Both the position numbers and the translations under genes were made by a program. The notes under the pieces were generated by a model. The model ran no database searches and was not told where the DNA came from. It worked only from the letters and a program-made list of their open reading frames with translations. Positions 45,496-56,738 of a stretch of 64,000 nucleotides of DNA are shown in pieces. This stretch comes from Tupaia tana (taxonomy: Eukaryota; Chordata; Mammalia; Scandentia; Tupaiidae). Each line of letters opens with the position of its first letter. Within the stretch, counting starts at the first letter, position 1. The DNA lies in NCBI GenBank assembly GCA_026018925.1, contig JAKSZU010000002.1, positions 11,715,662 through 11,779,661 of the forward strand, given 5' to 3'.

Positions 45496-45736
45496 AGGAC
45501 CAGCAGTTAGCATAATAGCTATGTCGCTATTATGCAGCCAACCTTGTTTCGAGTCCTGAACCCGGTGGCTTAAACTCACGTCGAGCGCATGTGCACGCGT
45601 GCCCAAGATCCTGAGAGGAGAATGGAGGAGAAGGAATTGCGGTGTGGCCATCCCCACTGGGGGGTGATTTCTCGCTTTCTGTCTCTGTCTCTCTCTGTCA
45701 GTCTGGCGAGCACACACGCCCTGTAGCAAAAACCTC
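45496..45736 (+). mobile_element. Long-form SINE without an A tail
   Basis: Starts immediately at the right target copy of the preceding SINE ('aggaccagcagttagc'). Has the core, hairpin and 'ccctgtagcaaaaacctc', then stops without an A tail or a visible target repeat. Confidence 0.85.
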
Positions 45737-45739
45737 ACT

Positions 45740-46545
45740 CACATCTGTAATTGCACTATATAGAAAGAGCTGTCCTGACAGAAGTCACCTGGGGATTACT
45801 GTGTGCTATCAGCCTCTGAGATGGACCTCAATGATGCATGCCTCCTGGTGTTCATGCCTTTGCACAATCCCTTCACACGATGAATGAAGACGGGCTCTGC
45901 GTGATCAATACAATATGGCAGCAGTAACACTGTGTGTTACTTTCAAGGATAGATCATAAAAAGCAATGTAGCTTCCCCTTGGTCGTCAGGGTTGCTCAGT
46001 CTTGGGGAAGCCAGCCATCATGTCATGGGAACACACAAGCTGTCTTGTGCAGATCCCAAACAGAGAAGCACTGAGGACCTTAGCCAACAGCCTGCACCAA
46101 CTTGCCACATGCACAACATGATTAGACCACATGAGAAGTGAATCCTCTAGCTTCAGGAAAGATTTTTTAGATGACTGTGTACCACTAACATCTAACTGCC
46201 ATTGCATGATATTCCCAAATTAAGAACTCTTTCAAAATTCCATACCTACAAAAACAATGAAAGCTGAAACATGATTTTTTAAGCCATAGTTTTAGATTAA
46301 TTTGCTCTAAATCTATAGAAACTGATACAGACCTCCAAATTACATGATATTTTGCATTATTTGCTCATCGTTGTATAAGGAATAATGATAGAAATTCATA
46401 CATCAAATGCCTACTGTTATCTGGGGTTGTGACAGGATTGAGCAACTCCAATTGCAAGGCATATATGTTCTAGGTACATATCCCAAAATAAGGGCTGGCT
46501 CTCAAATCATGTCTAGCCGAGAATATGTGCTTAAATGTTAGAATC
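45740..46545. other. Unique sequence
   Basis: No gene or repeat recognised. Confidence 0.35.
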
Positions 46546-46554
46546 TAAGGTCCG

Positions 46555-46557
<3 letters not shown>

Positions 46558-46606
<49 letters not shown>

Positions 46607-46830
46607 ATAGGGCACGTGTGCTCACCAGACAGACAGAGACAGAAAGTGAGAAATCACCCCCCAGGGAGGATGGCCATGCTGCAATCCCTTCTCCTCCATT
46701 CTCCTCTCGGGATCTTGGGCACACATGCACATGCGCCCGGTGTGAGTTTAAGCCACCGGGTCCGGGACTCGAACCGCGGTCGACTACGTGGGAGTCCAGC
46801 GACACAGCCATTACACTAACTGCTGGTCCC
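46558..46830 (-). mobile_element. Young long-form SINE
   Basis: Poly-T of about 45, 'gctatagggcacgtgtgctcacc', intact hairpin and CpGs, reversed B box GGACTCGAACC and head 'ctaactgctggtccc'. Short target match 'aggtc.gag' on each side. Faces the SINE at 47200. Confidence 0.95.
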
Positions 46831-46879
46831 AGGTCAGAGTTATTATTAACATTTTCTTACACATTGCACCAGAGTTTAA

Positions 46880-46990
46880 CAACTGTCTTCATCAGGCTAT
46901 ACAGAATCATGACTCAGGCACTGTGCTGTACCTGTTGCACCAAGCCCCATTCCTGGTATACAGTAAATGTCAGTTAATGTTGACAAATGT
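46880..46990 (+). mobile_element. Possible L2 LINE 3' tip
   Basis: 'cactgtgctgtacctg', 'ttcctggtatacagtaaatgtcagttaatgttgacaaat' resembles the L2 end. Weak. Confidence 0.3.
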
Positions 46991-47199
46991 GTTCATGATT
47001 CCTATATTAATAGTTAATTAGAAATGAGGTCAATGAAATCATTATTTGAAGCTATATAAGTTTGGATAAGGCTTGATCCTCAGTCAAGAGTTCCTGTTGC
47101 AAGGCTTTTCTTTTCATTTTCAGGCAGCTCTCACATGCTTTTAGGGTACTCTGTTTGCATGTATACCGAACTGATTGGTGGAGAAGTGGTAAAAATGTT

Positions 47200-47460
47200 G
47201 GGAACCAGCAGTTAGCATAATGGCTGTGTTGGTGGACTCCCACGTGGTCGACCGTGGTTTGCGCCCTGGACCCGGTGGCTTAAAACTCATGCCGGGCTCA
47301 TGTGCGTGCGTGCCCAAGATCCCGAGAGGAGAATGATGGAGAAGGGATTGCGGCATGACCATCCCCCTGGGGGGTGATTTCTCGCTTTCTGTCTCTATAT
47401 CTCTCTCTGTCTGTCTGGCGAGCGCACGCACCCTATAGCAAAAACCTCTCAAAAAAAAAA
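47200..47460 (+). mobile_element. Long-form SINE, intermediate subfamily
   Basis: GGGAACCAGCAGTTAGC head like the youngest copies but AAAACTC and CAAAAACC states like the others. Intact core, A tail. Target 'aaaaatgtt' both sides. Confidence 0.95.
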
Positions 47461-47469
47461 AAATGTTTA

Positions 47470-49229
47470 AAAAAAAAAAGAGTTTCTCAAGTATGACAAA
47501 TTAAAAGGGGCTGCAGATTAAGATGTTCCAAGCCTTTAAAAAACAGGGTGCTGTCACCATTAGTGCTGTTTACCTCCTCTCCTCTGAGGGCCACAGAACA
47601 TCAAACTAGCTGGTCCCATTGCTGTTGGGCAGGGCATGCCAACAGTTCTGGCCAATGAGATGTGCATGAAACAATAGTGTTTCCCCCTGGCCAGAGCATA
47701 GATGCCAATACAAGAGCCTCAACGGTCTATTTTTCCTGCCTTGGTTTCTGTGGAGCCACATCAAGGTCCCAGAATTCTTTCTCTCTTTGTTTCGTAAGAA
47801 AAATTGGATTGGGTTCTCAGAAATCACGGTTCTAGTACAATGAGGCTGTGTGGCTGGTGTGGGGCTAAGGAGGCCCTTAAACACACACATACACATTGAG
47901 TGTTTGCTTGGAGTAGAGTCAGCCAATCTACGTGGTGTTCTCCAGGGGACTGAGCATGGATGTGAAATTAGTCAAAACTTTCAGGCCTCCAAAATGAGTG
48001 TGATAGCCACCTAAGCAACAGCAATTAGGACAAACATGTGAAATAATACTCTAAGTACTCTCATGGAGAAAGACCTACCTGAAAGGGAGGGGCAATGATG
48101 AAGGGCCAAAGGTAGGATGGGGTAAAAACAGCTGGAAGCTGGCCCATCAGACCTAATCTGGCCTAGATGATGACGGAGGCAGATAACAATAATCATACAG
48201 AGAGGCTACAGTAGAACGACACCGACAGACGTATGTCCATGCCATGCAGCACAGAGTAAGAAAGTCAACCAGTCTAGAATAGCGCTGGACTCCTGCTCCA
48301 CCTCCCCTCATGTAGGAACCTCCTAGAAAATGTAGTCCATGAAGCCCACATATTTTATGCTGAATAATACAAAATGTACAGGATCGACAGTGATAAACTA
48401 CAAGAAAAAAATCTATTTACAGATTAAGAAATCTCATCAGGAAAATGTTGTCTGACAGCAGAACTCTGACAATTATTTTAGTAAGAAGTAAATGCAATCC
48501 GGCAAACCGAGGAACAGTCTCTTCCATAAAGCAAGGCAGTAGAGTACAAGCACAAGAGCTAGAGAGACAACAGAGCAACATGAACTAAGAGCTGAAAGAA
48601 CTAAGAGGGAAAAAAAGAAAAGAAAGCAGAAAGGAGCACAAAACTCAGCAGAAACCACCAACAGGATAGAGAATAGAAAAGAAAAAGGTGAGCAAAAGGT
48701 TTAAATGATTTAGAGAGAAAATAAATAAAAGCCTTGTATCTGCATATTGAAGGGACCCTTTGTAATTAAGTGAAAAAGTCCTAGAATATATAACACTAAG
48801 ATATATGTTGGTAAAATCTTTGGATTTAGAGCTAAATGGGAATCTCTGAGGTAGCCCAGCAGAAAGATCAATTCACTTATGTGGGGAAATAAATTAGACT
48901 CACTTCTGACTTCTCCATATCAATACACAATGTCAAAAATATACTAAAATGGCATAAAAACCTCAAAGAAAGGGTGATACAAGAAAGATAATGCAGTATT
49001 AAATATTGTTCCTGTGAAACTTTCCTGAAGAATATAAATTATATTTATTTTAACAGTAGAACTAAGACTAAAACAGTTGTGGATTTTAGGGAGACAGAGG
49101 ACAGTTTAATACACTTTGCCTTGACTATAAAATAAAGATGATTTCTTTAAAATAGGAGGAAGACAGAGAAATACAGGTAGGAAGCAGAGGAAGTACATTT
49201 CTGGAAACATAAAATACTTTTTTTTCCTA
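47470..49229. other. Unassigned sequence, A-rich on the right
   Basis: 47580-47960 has an LTR-like feel ('ttctggccaatgagatgtgcatg') that I cannot place. 48400-49229 is A-rich and may be further decayed L1 5' to the segment at 49230. Confidence 0.3.
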
Positions 49230-49890
49230 ATGTTTGTGAAATAGTCAATGAAACAGAGCACATATTAGCTTATAATAAAATAATTATTAATTTCAAAAAT
49301 GAAAATACTACACACAATATCCTCTGAGTACAATGTAATATACTAGAAACTGATTAAATAAAAATGGACCAACATCTGTCCATTTTAAATAACTTTTTTA
49401 AAGCAACTCTTGGATCAAACATGAAATTCAAGTGAAAAACACACAGAAAATATTAAAAGCATTCATAAGGAAAGCCATAGCCCATGCTGTGCAAGTGAGA
49501 TAAAGCTCAGAGAAAACTTCATAGTCTTTAAAACAAGAATTAATATAAAATACAGAATAGTATTTGTAAAAGAAGACAGAACTATGGCTATATATTAAGA
49601 ACATAACCATAAGAAAGCAGTCAAAAGAAAATAGATAAAATCAGAAATGGCTGAATTAGAAAATGGGTAAAAATATCGAATAACAATAAATTCCCAAGTG
49701 TGTTCCTTGGTTGAGGAAAAATATTATAATCAATAAACTGTAAGCTAATGTAAAAATAGGAAAATGCAAATATATAAAATTAAAATAAGAGAAAACAGCA
49801 GTTACAAAGGAAATAACATAAGAAGCAACAACTTGACACAATTCTTTGTAAGTAAATTTAATAACTTGATTTAGCGAATAAGAAAATAGA
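49230..49890 (+). mobile_element. Decayed L1 LINE, ORF2 endonuclease-to-RT region
   Basis: 'cctctgagtacaatgtaatatactagaaactg', 'gcaactcttggatcaaacatgaaattcaagtg', 'ggaaagccatag', 'aaaagaagacagaactatggc' follow L1 ORF2 (the region after the endonuclease domain). Riddled with stops. Confidence 0.6.
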
Positions 49891-50449
49891 ACTTATCAAA
49901 AGCCATCAAAATTTCCACAGGAGCAGACAGTGCTTTTTGGTTTGATAATTCTTTAACCTATTTAAAGCAAACTTTAGAGATCATCCCAAGTACTTCAAAT
50001 AATATAGCTACTCCACAGGCAGGACTATTCCAAAGCTTCCCAACCCTGTCCAGTTCCCGCGAGCTAAGGAGAGGGAGTCTTGTGCAAAGGGATACACCAT
50101 GGACAAGCCTGTTAGCTGCTGTCCACCTTCACCTTCACAGGTGCTCTTCCCTCTCTTGGTAAAGCAAAGCTGGACCTCTCACCTTAATTCATTGCTTTAA
50201 GATGGAAGATTCTGTAGAGTGATAAAAAAATGACTACTAAAAATATATGTGTTCTAACCTCCTTTAACCAAAGCACCACAAATCCATGGGAGGGGTGTGT
50301 TTCTTCCCTGTGAGTATATACATCTCCTAAGGGTACTGGAAAAGGGATATTTTGGTCAGTGTTGGGATGTTCTGAATTCAGGTCCCCAGGATGATCTCAT
50401 CTAGTCCCAAGGCTTTAAGTACCACCTGAACAGAACTCCCACATTTACG
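49891..50449. other. Unique sequence
   Basis: No recognised feature. Confidence 0.35.
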
Positions 50450-51285
50450 GTTTGCTCCCCTGCCCTTTTCTCAACGTAATAGTCACAGTGATCCTTCTCA
50501 CTATGGACTCAGGTTATGTCTGTACAAATGGAAATCCTCCCCGCACGTCACAGGGCCCAACGCCGTCTGTCCCCTCTCATCCCGCAGAGCTCATCTCCAA
50601 CTCTCTGCACCCCTCCACCAGTCCTGCTTAGGTTCTGCTTCAGTCAGAAGTCTGCCTCCTCCTAATCTCCGTGTCTTCTGTCCTGCTTATCTGCCTGCTC
50701 TGCTCCATGCAGTCATGTTCTTACTCTCATGCCTTCTGGCCACCGAGGTCTGCTCACACGACCTCAGTTCCTTCACATCACCCTGTACCTGCTATCCAGC
50801 ATTCTTATTTTTATTTATTTATTTAAGGTTTTTGTCATAGGGTATTTACAATATATATATAGAGAGAAAGGGAAAGTGAGAAATCATCCCCTCGGGGAAG
50901 ATGTCCACACTGCAATCCCTTCTCCTCCATTTCGTGCTCAGGATTTTGGGCATGCATGCACATGCGCCCACCATGATTTTCAAGCCACCAGGTCCAAGAC
51001 TAGAACTGTGGTTATCAATGTGAGTCTGGTGTCTGGTGTCTTAACCACCATGCTACCTGGTGTCCCCCTCAAGGAACCATAGCATGCATCACCATCTGAA
51101 ACGCTGCCTGTATTGCCTGGGTTGATCTTATCTATCATCAGCCTTTCCTCTGTAAAAGCACAGTGCAGGAGGGCTGGTTGATGGTTTCTACTGTGTTTGC
51201 AGCTCTATCCCCAGGGCCTAGGACAGTGCCTGATACAGAAAAGGTACTTACAGATAGTCATGAATAAATACAGAATAATCATTGT
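50450..51285 (+). mobile_element. L2 LINE 3' portion, split by a SINE
   Basis: 'tcacagtgatccttctcac', 'catcaccctgtacctgctatccagc', and after the SINE 'gttgatggtttctactgtgtttgcagctctatccccagggcctaggacagtgcctgatacag' to 'gaataaatacagaa' match L2 and its 3' end. Confidence 0.65.
50808..51066 (-). mobile_element. Long-form SINE inside L2
   Basis: Reverse: 'aaggtttttgtcatagggtatttac', AG tract, 'cctcggggaagatg', 'gattttgggcatgcatgcacatgcgccc', reversed head 'accatgctacctggtgtcccc'. Confidence 0.85.
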
Positions 51286-51289
51286 ATTC

Positions 51290-51897
51290 CGGGGTTCAGC
51301 TTTACAGAGAGTAGAGAGTTGGCCATGTTCCACTTGAGGGTAGAACTGATCAAGTCAGCACTCGAAGTTTGGATGGGACTAGGGGAGTGGATATAGGTAG
51401 AAATGGCATGCTTATGATGTAGACTGGGAAATAGTGAGCTCTGCTGGAGGACAGGCAACTGCTAGTGGGCCATGTGATGGGGGAGGTTCACATTACTTCC
51501 TAAGGCTGCCCAGGGCCAAGAGCTGGGAAAGGTGATGAGGTGCTCAAGGAAGAGCAAGCCTGGCTGCTACTTAGTGACATCCTCCCTCCAGGGTCCTCAC
51601 TTGCCATCTTTTAAACCTATGCTGTGCTTTACTTCTCCTTTCTCCCTCTCCAGCTACAAACTCCTGATTGCCAAGGCTTACCTACTGTGACATGGCATTG
51701 AAATAAACTACCTACATCATGATTTGGCCTAGTTTTTCAGGAGGTTTTCCACATCCTAATGAATAAAGTAGAGGCTATTCGGTAATAGGCTGCCTCATTC
51801 ATCAGTGTAATAATAATCCACCTTCCTTCCTCGTTAGCAAAGGGCTCAGGGCTTTCTCCCAAGGAAAATATGTGTAGAAACTTGCCAAATACTTTCA
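51290..51897. other. Unique sequence
   Basis: No recognised feature. Confidence 0.35.
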
Positions 51898-51909
51898 GAT
51901 GCATTCTTT

Positions 51910-51995
51910 TTTACAAAGAATTTTTAAAATTTTAATTATTTATTTTAATTTGCTATAGGACAGGAGTGCTCACCAGAGAGAGAGAGAGTGAGAGT

Positions 51996-52037
<42 letters not shown>

Positions 52038-52118
52038 CCAGGTTTGGGGGACTTAAACCATGGTCAGCCATGTGGGAGTCCAGTGCCTTAACCACCATAA
52101 CACCTTCTGGCCTCAAGG
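51910..52118 (-). mobile_element. Short-form SINE (no core), copy 4
   Basis: Reverse: 'attatttattttaatttgctataggacaggagtgctcacc', expanded (GA)n, then directly 'aaagccaccaggtttgggggacttaaacc' and head 'accttctggcc'. Perfect repeat 'gatgcattcttt' (51898-51909, 52119-52130). Unlike other short copies it keeps 'gctatagg...gctcacc', so it may be a long form with its own core deletion. Confidence 0.8.
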
Positions 52119-52130
52119 GATGCATTCTTT

Positions 52131-52599
52131 AAAAGACAATATAGTACATTCCTATTTTGAAATTTGGAAAAAGTTTAAAACCAACTCCTTTGGTTTTGGA
52201 TTTTTTTCTCTTAAATTGAGATAAAGCCACACACTGAGTAATAGAATGTCTTTGGCAGTGCAGAACCCAGTAGCTGCTTTCCTTCACAGTTCTCTATCTA
52301 AATAAAATAGAAATAAAACCAAGGATTAGGTCTACACTATTAATGCAAGATATGTTTGCCTGGGATTGAACCAGTAAATGTGTCCAAAGGACAGGCTAAC
52401 ATAAATGTTTCTGATCATGCCCAGCATGGGGTCAGCCACCACCTGTATCCTTGGGTGTTTCTGAAGCTTCAAGACGCAACTCAGAGAAAGAACAAGACAG
52501 CCTGTTCTGACGCTTGTACTTGTTCTAAAGGAGACATTATTATTATTTTCTAAATATTCTAAATGTCCATGAATATCACCAAACCCCAATCAGATCAGC
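52131..52599. other. Unique sequence
   Basis: No recognised feature. Confidence 0.35.
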
Positions 52600-53345
52600 T
52601 AAGATCTAAGATTAAATACATAAATAATGATAAGTGCTGGAAAGGCTGTGGTGAAAGGGGAAATCTTCTATACATTAGTGGGAATATAAATTAGTAAAGC
52701 CACTATGGAGAACAATATGGAGGTTCCTCGAAGACCTAAAAATAGAATTACCATATAATCCACTAGGGCATCTAGATACCCTATTGAGGGTATCTACCCA
52801 AAGGATAGGAATACACTCACTTGGAAAAACACTTCACATCCATGTTTATTGCAGCATTATTCACAATTGCTAAGACAAGGAATTGACCCAAATATTCAAG
52901 AACAGATAGAAAAGAGCAGTGGCACATATACACTATGGAATACTACTCAGTCATATAAAACAATGAGACCATGGTATTTGAGAAAAAGTGAATGAATGTG
53001 GAAGATTTACTGTTAAATGAAGGAAGCCAGACTATTAAAGAGAGGCATTGTATGTCTCCACATAATATATAACTAATATCTGCACTCTATGGCAGAAATG
53101 GAAAGATTAGAAGACATAAAAGCATGGAAAGCAAGACAGCATGGGAGGAAAAAGAGAATGGGGGTGGTAAGAAAGAAGGAATCAAAGGGAAAATATTCAT
53201 TGGACAATATGAAACATTATTTGTTGATATCAATGTGTATGATAATTTCTTTGACTAGACTAACATAGAGGGTAGTCATGCTGGAAAAATTCATATCCAC
53301 TTTTGTAAAGATATTCAGTGATTGAATGTAAAAAGTAAAAATTAA
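52600..53345 (+). mobile_element. 5'-truncated L1 LINE 3' end
   Basis: 'gataagtgctggaaaggctgtggtg', 'aaagccactatggagaacaatatgg', 'gagggtatctacccaaagga', 'catccatgtttattgcagcattattcacaattgctaa', 'tggcacatatacactatggaatactactcagtcat' follow the ORF2 C-terminus, then a 3' UTR. About 750 bp and inactive. Confidence 0.85.
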
Positions 53346-53376
53346 ATTACATTTTCTTTTTTTTAAAAAAAAAGGA

Positions 53377-53645
53377 GTTTGGGGCAGAGAGGTCAAATGG
53401 TAGCACAGCTGTAAAAACATGATGCTCCATGAGGTTCACATATGAGAAGGTTCCAGGTTTGCCCCTGGAGTCCTCCTTGCTTATACCAGGTACACACATA
53501 CCCAAGATCGAGGGCTGGCTGAGGCTCAGCATGGATTGTGGCATCTAGATCCTATTGAGGGTACCTTCTATCTATCTCACTCTTTTTCTGTTCTCTCTTT
53601 CTGTTTCTTTTGCTCATTGAAGAATTAAATAAATAAAGTTTTAAA
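53377..53645 (+). mobile_element. Second SINE family, copy 3
   Basis: 'ttggggcagagaggtcaaatggtagcacagctg', 'gaaggttccaggttt', 'taccaggtacacacatacccaag', 'ggattgtggcatctagatcc', 3' end 'ttttgctcattgaagaattaaataaataaag'. Sits at the L1 A-rich tail. Confidence 0.6.
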
Positions 53646-53649
53646 AAAA

Positions 53650-54170
53650 GAATAAGGAGGAAATCAGGACATAAGGGAGACATCAGGGATGCTTGGGCTC
53701 AGGAGAAGGATTGTATGAGGACACAGCAAGAAGGCAGCCATCTACAAATCAAGGAGAGAACCCTCAGGAGAAACCAAGCCTGCAACAACTTCATCTTGGA
53801 TTTCCAGACTCAGAACTGTAAGAAAAGTTCATTCCCTTCTTTCCTTCCTTCCTTCCTTCCTTCCTTCCTTCCTTCCTTCCTTCCTTCCTTTCTCCCTCCC
53901 TCCCTCCCTCCCTCCCTCCCTTCCTTCCTTCCTTCCTTCCTTCCTTCCTTCCTTTCTCCCTCCCTTCCTTCCTTCCTTCCTTCCTCTCCTTCCTCTCCTT
54001 CCTTTCCTTCCTTTCCTTCCTTCCTTCCTCTCCTTCCTTCCTTCCTTCCTCTCCTTCCTTCTTTCCTTCTTTCCTTCTTTCTCTTATTTGTTCATTTGTT
54101 CTTTCTTCCTTTCCAAGCCACCCAACTTGTGGTAATTTGGTATCATGACCCTAGCAAGGTAAGTACCAAG
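53650..54170 (+). mobile_element. MaLR-type LTR 3' half with microsatellite expansion
   Basis: 'gaggacacagcaagaaggcagccatctacaaatcaaggagagaaccctcagg', 'tcatcttggatttccagactcagaactgtaag', then the TTCC repeat, then 'aagccacccaacttgtggtaatttggtatcatgaccctagcaa', the usual LTR right end. The microsatellite fills the place of the LTR's poly(A)-signal region. Inactive. Confidence 0.8.
53836..54085. repeat. (TTCC)n/(TCCC)n/(TTTC)n pyrimidine tract
   Basis: About 250 bp of almost pure pyrimidine on this strand, with sub-blocks TTCC, TCCC, TTCC and CTTTC. Confidence 0.95.
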
Positions 54171-54344
54171 TATGTGAATATACGACTATGAAACAATAGA
54201 TAAATATAAAGGGCATGAAAACAACCATCATGCAAAGGACTGACTCTCCCTTGTATGTCAGATATTCAAGATAGTTATCTGAAACCAGGATCTACATATA
54301 TAACATCACTTTTCCCAAGGTAAGAATGTTACCCAATTCACCTT

Positions 54345-54585
54345 AGTTAATAATACTGCCATTTAGTGAACATTTTCTATGTGTCAGGCACTAAACTAAA
54401 CACTTGAGATGCATCAACTCACTCAACCTTCACTGCAATCATATATACTGATGGATCACTGCCATTGATGGATCACTATTACAAATTCACAAGTACAGAT
54501 ACTAAAATAAAAGGTTCTTGCCAAACAGCTACAAGATGAAACTGAAATCTAGAATCCTTACTCAGAGCCACTGTGCATGCTGCAT
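54345..54585 (-). mobile_element. MIR SINE
   Basis: Reverse MIR: 'catttagtgaacattttctatgtgtcaggcactaaactaaacacttgagatgcatcaactcactcaacc', then weaker to 'tctagaatccttactcagagccactgtgcatgctgc'. A local duplication of 'gatggatcact' is present (54451, 54468). Confidence 0.7.
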
Positions 54586-54782
54586 TAACAATGCTCTTGA
54601 ATTCTCTACTGAAAGGTTCAATGTGAAGCTTATTCCAGAAAAGCGTAATGTTCCCCTTTAAATCCTCAACAATATAAAGAATGGTCTCCAGACAATAGAC
54701 AAATACAAACTGTCTATGCAACATTTCTTAGATATGTTAGCCCTTTGATTTAGTGTATGTGTATAGTAAATATCATAAAATT

Positions 54783-55046
54783 TCTTTCTTTTTGTTTTAA
54801 GAGTGTTTTGCCATAGAGCATGTGTGCTCACCAGAGACACAGAGACAGTGAGAGAGAAAGCGAGAAATCACCCTCCAGATTGGATGGCCACACTGCAATC
54901 CCTTCTACTCCATTCTCTTCTCAGGGATTTTGGGCATGCATGCATGTGCACCCAACTTGAGTTTCAAGCTGCCAGGTCCAGGACTTGAACTGTGGTTGGC
55001 TACATGGAAGCCCAGTCACAACCGCTATGCCATTTGCTGGTGCCAA
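54783..55046 (-). mobile_element. Long-form SINE
   Basis: Reverse: 'gagtgttttgccatagagcatgtgtgctcacc', 'aaagcgagaaatcaccctcc', 'gattttgggcatgcatgcatgtgcacccaac', reversed head 'atgccatttgctggtgcc'. Confidence 0.85.
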
Positions 55047-55121
55047 CACACCCCTAATCTATGTCTCCTACCCCAGTATTTTTATTTAGTGGATCTTGGG
55101 TGGCTCCAAAAAGCTCTTCTT

Positions 55122-55172
55122 TATCATTATCATTATCATTACCATTACCATTATCATTATCATTATTATTAT
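55122..55172. repeat. (CATTAT)n microsatellite next to a SINE tail
   Basis: About eight hexamer-type units 'tatcattatcatt', passing into the T-rich tail complement of the following SINE. Confidence 0.9.
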
Positions 55173-55175
55173 TTA

Positions 55176-55442
55176 ATCATTTTTTAAAGATTTATTTGTC
55201 ATAGGGTAGGTGAGCTTGCAGGAGAGAGAGAAAGACAGAGAGACAGAGAGAGGTAAAGTAAGAAATCCCCACTAGTGGGGATGGCCACACCATGATTTCT
55301 TCTCCTCCATTCTCCTCTTGGGATTTTGGGCATGCATGCATGCATGCCTGGTATGATTATCAAGCCAGTGGGCCTGGGTCTCCTAACTGTGGTCAGCCAT
55401 GTGGGAGTCCAGAGCCTTAACCACCATGCTAAAAGCTGGCCC
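55176..55442 (-). mobile_element. Long-form SINE
   Basis: Reverse: 'aaagatttatttgtcatagggtaggtgagcttgc', AG tract, 'cccactagtggggatgg', '(ATGC)n', reversed head 'catgctaaaagctggcccc'. Confidence 0.85.
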
Positions 55443-55454
55443 CATTATTTGCCA

Positions 55455-55694
55455 GAGGACTCATGTGCATACCTGAGAGAAATGAATATGGGGCAGCAGG
55501 TGTGTAGTGAGAAAACCTGCCCATAGGGGATGGTCATGCCACAATTCCTCCTCCTCTATTCTCCTCTTGAGATTTTGGGCATGCGCACACATAGGTGCCA
55601 GCTGTTTTTCAAGGCACTGAGTCCAGGACTGAAATGAATCATCAGCCATATGGAATCCACCCATCTTAATCACTAGATGATGGAGCCGGCCCAA
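55455..55694 (-). mobile_element. Decayed SINE fragment
   Basis: 'gtgagaaaacctgcccataggggatggtcatgcc', 'ctcctcttgagattttgggcatgcgcacac', 'gagtccaggactgaaatg' are the reverse of the long form. Ends unclear. Confidence 0.65.
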
Positions 55695-55699
55695 TTCTT

Positions 55700-56440
55700 T
55701 AACATTCTGTAACGAGTCTGATTTTCTTCCAAGTTTGAGAGCCATGATAATGGCAACCAAAATATGTGTGGATTTTCTAAGCCACTCCAAGCTTTGGTTG
55801 CTTTGTGCAAACAGTACTAGATCAAATGATCTAAACTAAGGTTGGAAGGGCATGTATATATATTTCCAACCAGATGTACCCTCACCCCTTTCCAAAGTAG
55901 CCCAGACCCCAGAACTACTCTTTTCCCTCACCACACCTTCCTGCACTCACTTAAAATATTCTCATTTAGACAAAGCTGCTAGATGTTGGGCTGATTAAAG
56001 TAGACATAATAGAGGCTTCAGTAAAATTCCACAAGGGGTTCATTTGAATTTCAAAAACTCTTAGATTAATCACTAAATGGTAACATTGTCCAGGGACATT
56101 TTCTAGTTATAGGCTTTTCTGTCACTCTGATATAGTCCAAGTTATTTTAAGTTTAAGTCTTTTACAAAGTTGTACAAAAAGGCTCTCTTTATAAAATAGT
56201 AGACTTGGCCGTCCATATTGTGGAAGCAAATATAATAGAGTAATTAAATTAACTGGTATGTTATTATTGCAAATGTCAAGTTCATTGTAGCAGATGTTTC
56301 AACTGAAGATCACTACACATTAAAATCAAACTACCAATAGGCCCTGGACTCACCATTTGATTTACTATGTCAACTTCAATGCTCCAAGAGTCCATCAGAA
56401 CTGTCTTCCATGTGATTGTCCTAAGACTGTTATGTAACAA
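55700..56440. other. Unique sequence
   Basis: No recognised feature. Confidence 0.4.
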
Positions 56441-56460
56441 TAAAACAGATTTCAATTCTT

Positions 56461-56724
56461 TTTTTTTTGGGGGGGGGGGGAGGTTTTTCCTATAGGATGT
56501 GTGTGCTCTCCAGAAAGACAGAGAGAAAGAGAGACAGAAAGCAAGAAATCACCTTCCAGGGGGATGGCCATGCCACAGTCCCTTCTCCCCCACTGTCCTC
56601 TGGCATCTTGGGCACACACACACACACGCCCAGTATGAGTTTAAGTCACCAGGTCCAAGGCTCGAACCACAGTTGACTACATGGGAGTCCAGTGGCATAG
56701 CCATCACACCAATTGGTGATCCCC
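56461..56724 (-). mobile_element. Long-form SINE with G-run
   Basis: T8G12 start, 'gaggtttttcctataggatgtgtgtgctc', hairpin 'ttccagggggatgg', 'cttgggcacacacacacacacgcccag', reversed head 'accaattggtgatcccc'. Target repeat 'agatttcaattctt' / 'agatttcatttctt' (56447-56460, 56725-56738). Confidence 0.9.
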
Positions 56725-56738
56725 AGATTTCATTTCTT

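Noticed and set aside
53715..54191. 158-codon frame with FLPSFLPS repeats
   Set aside because: Produced by the TTCC microsatellite inside an LTR.
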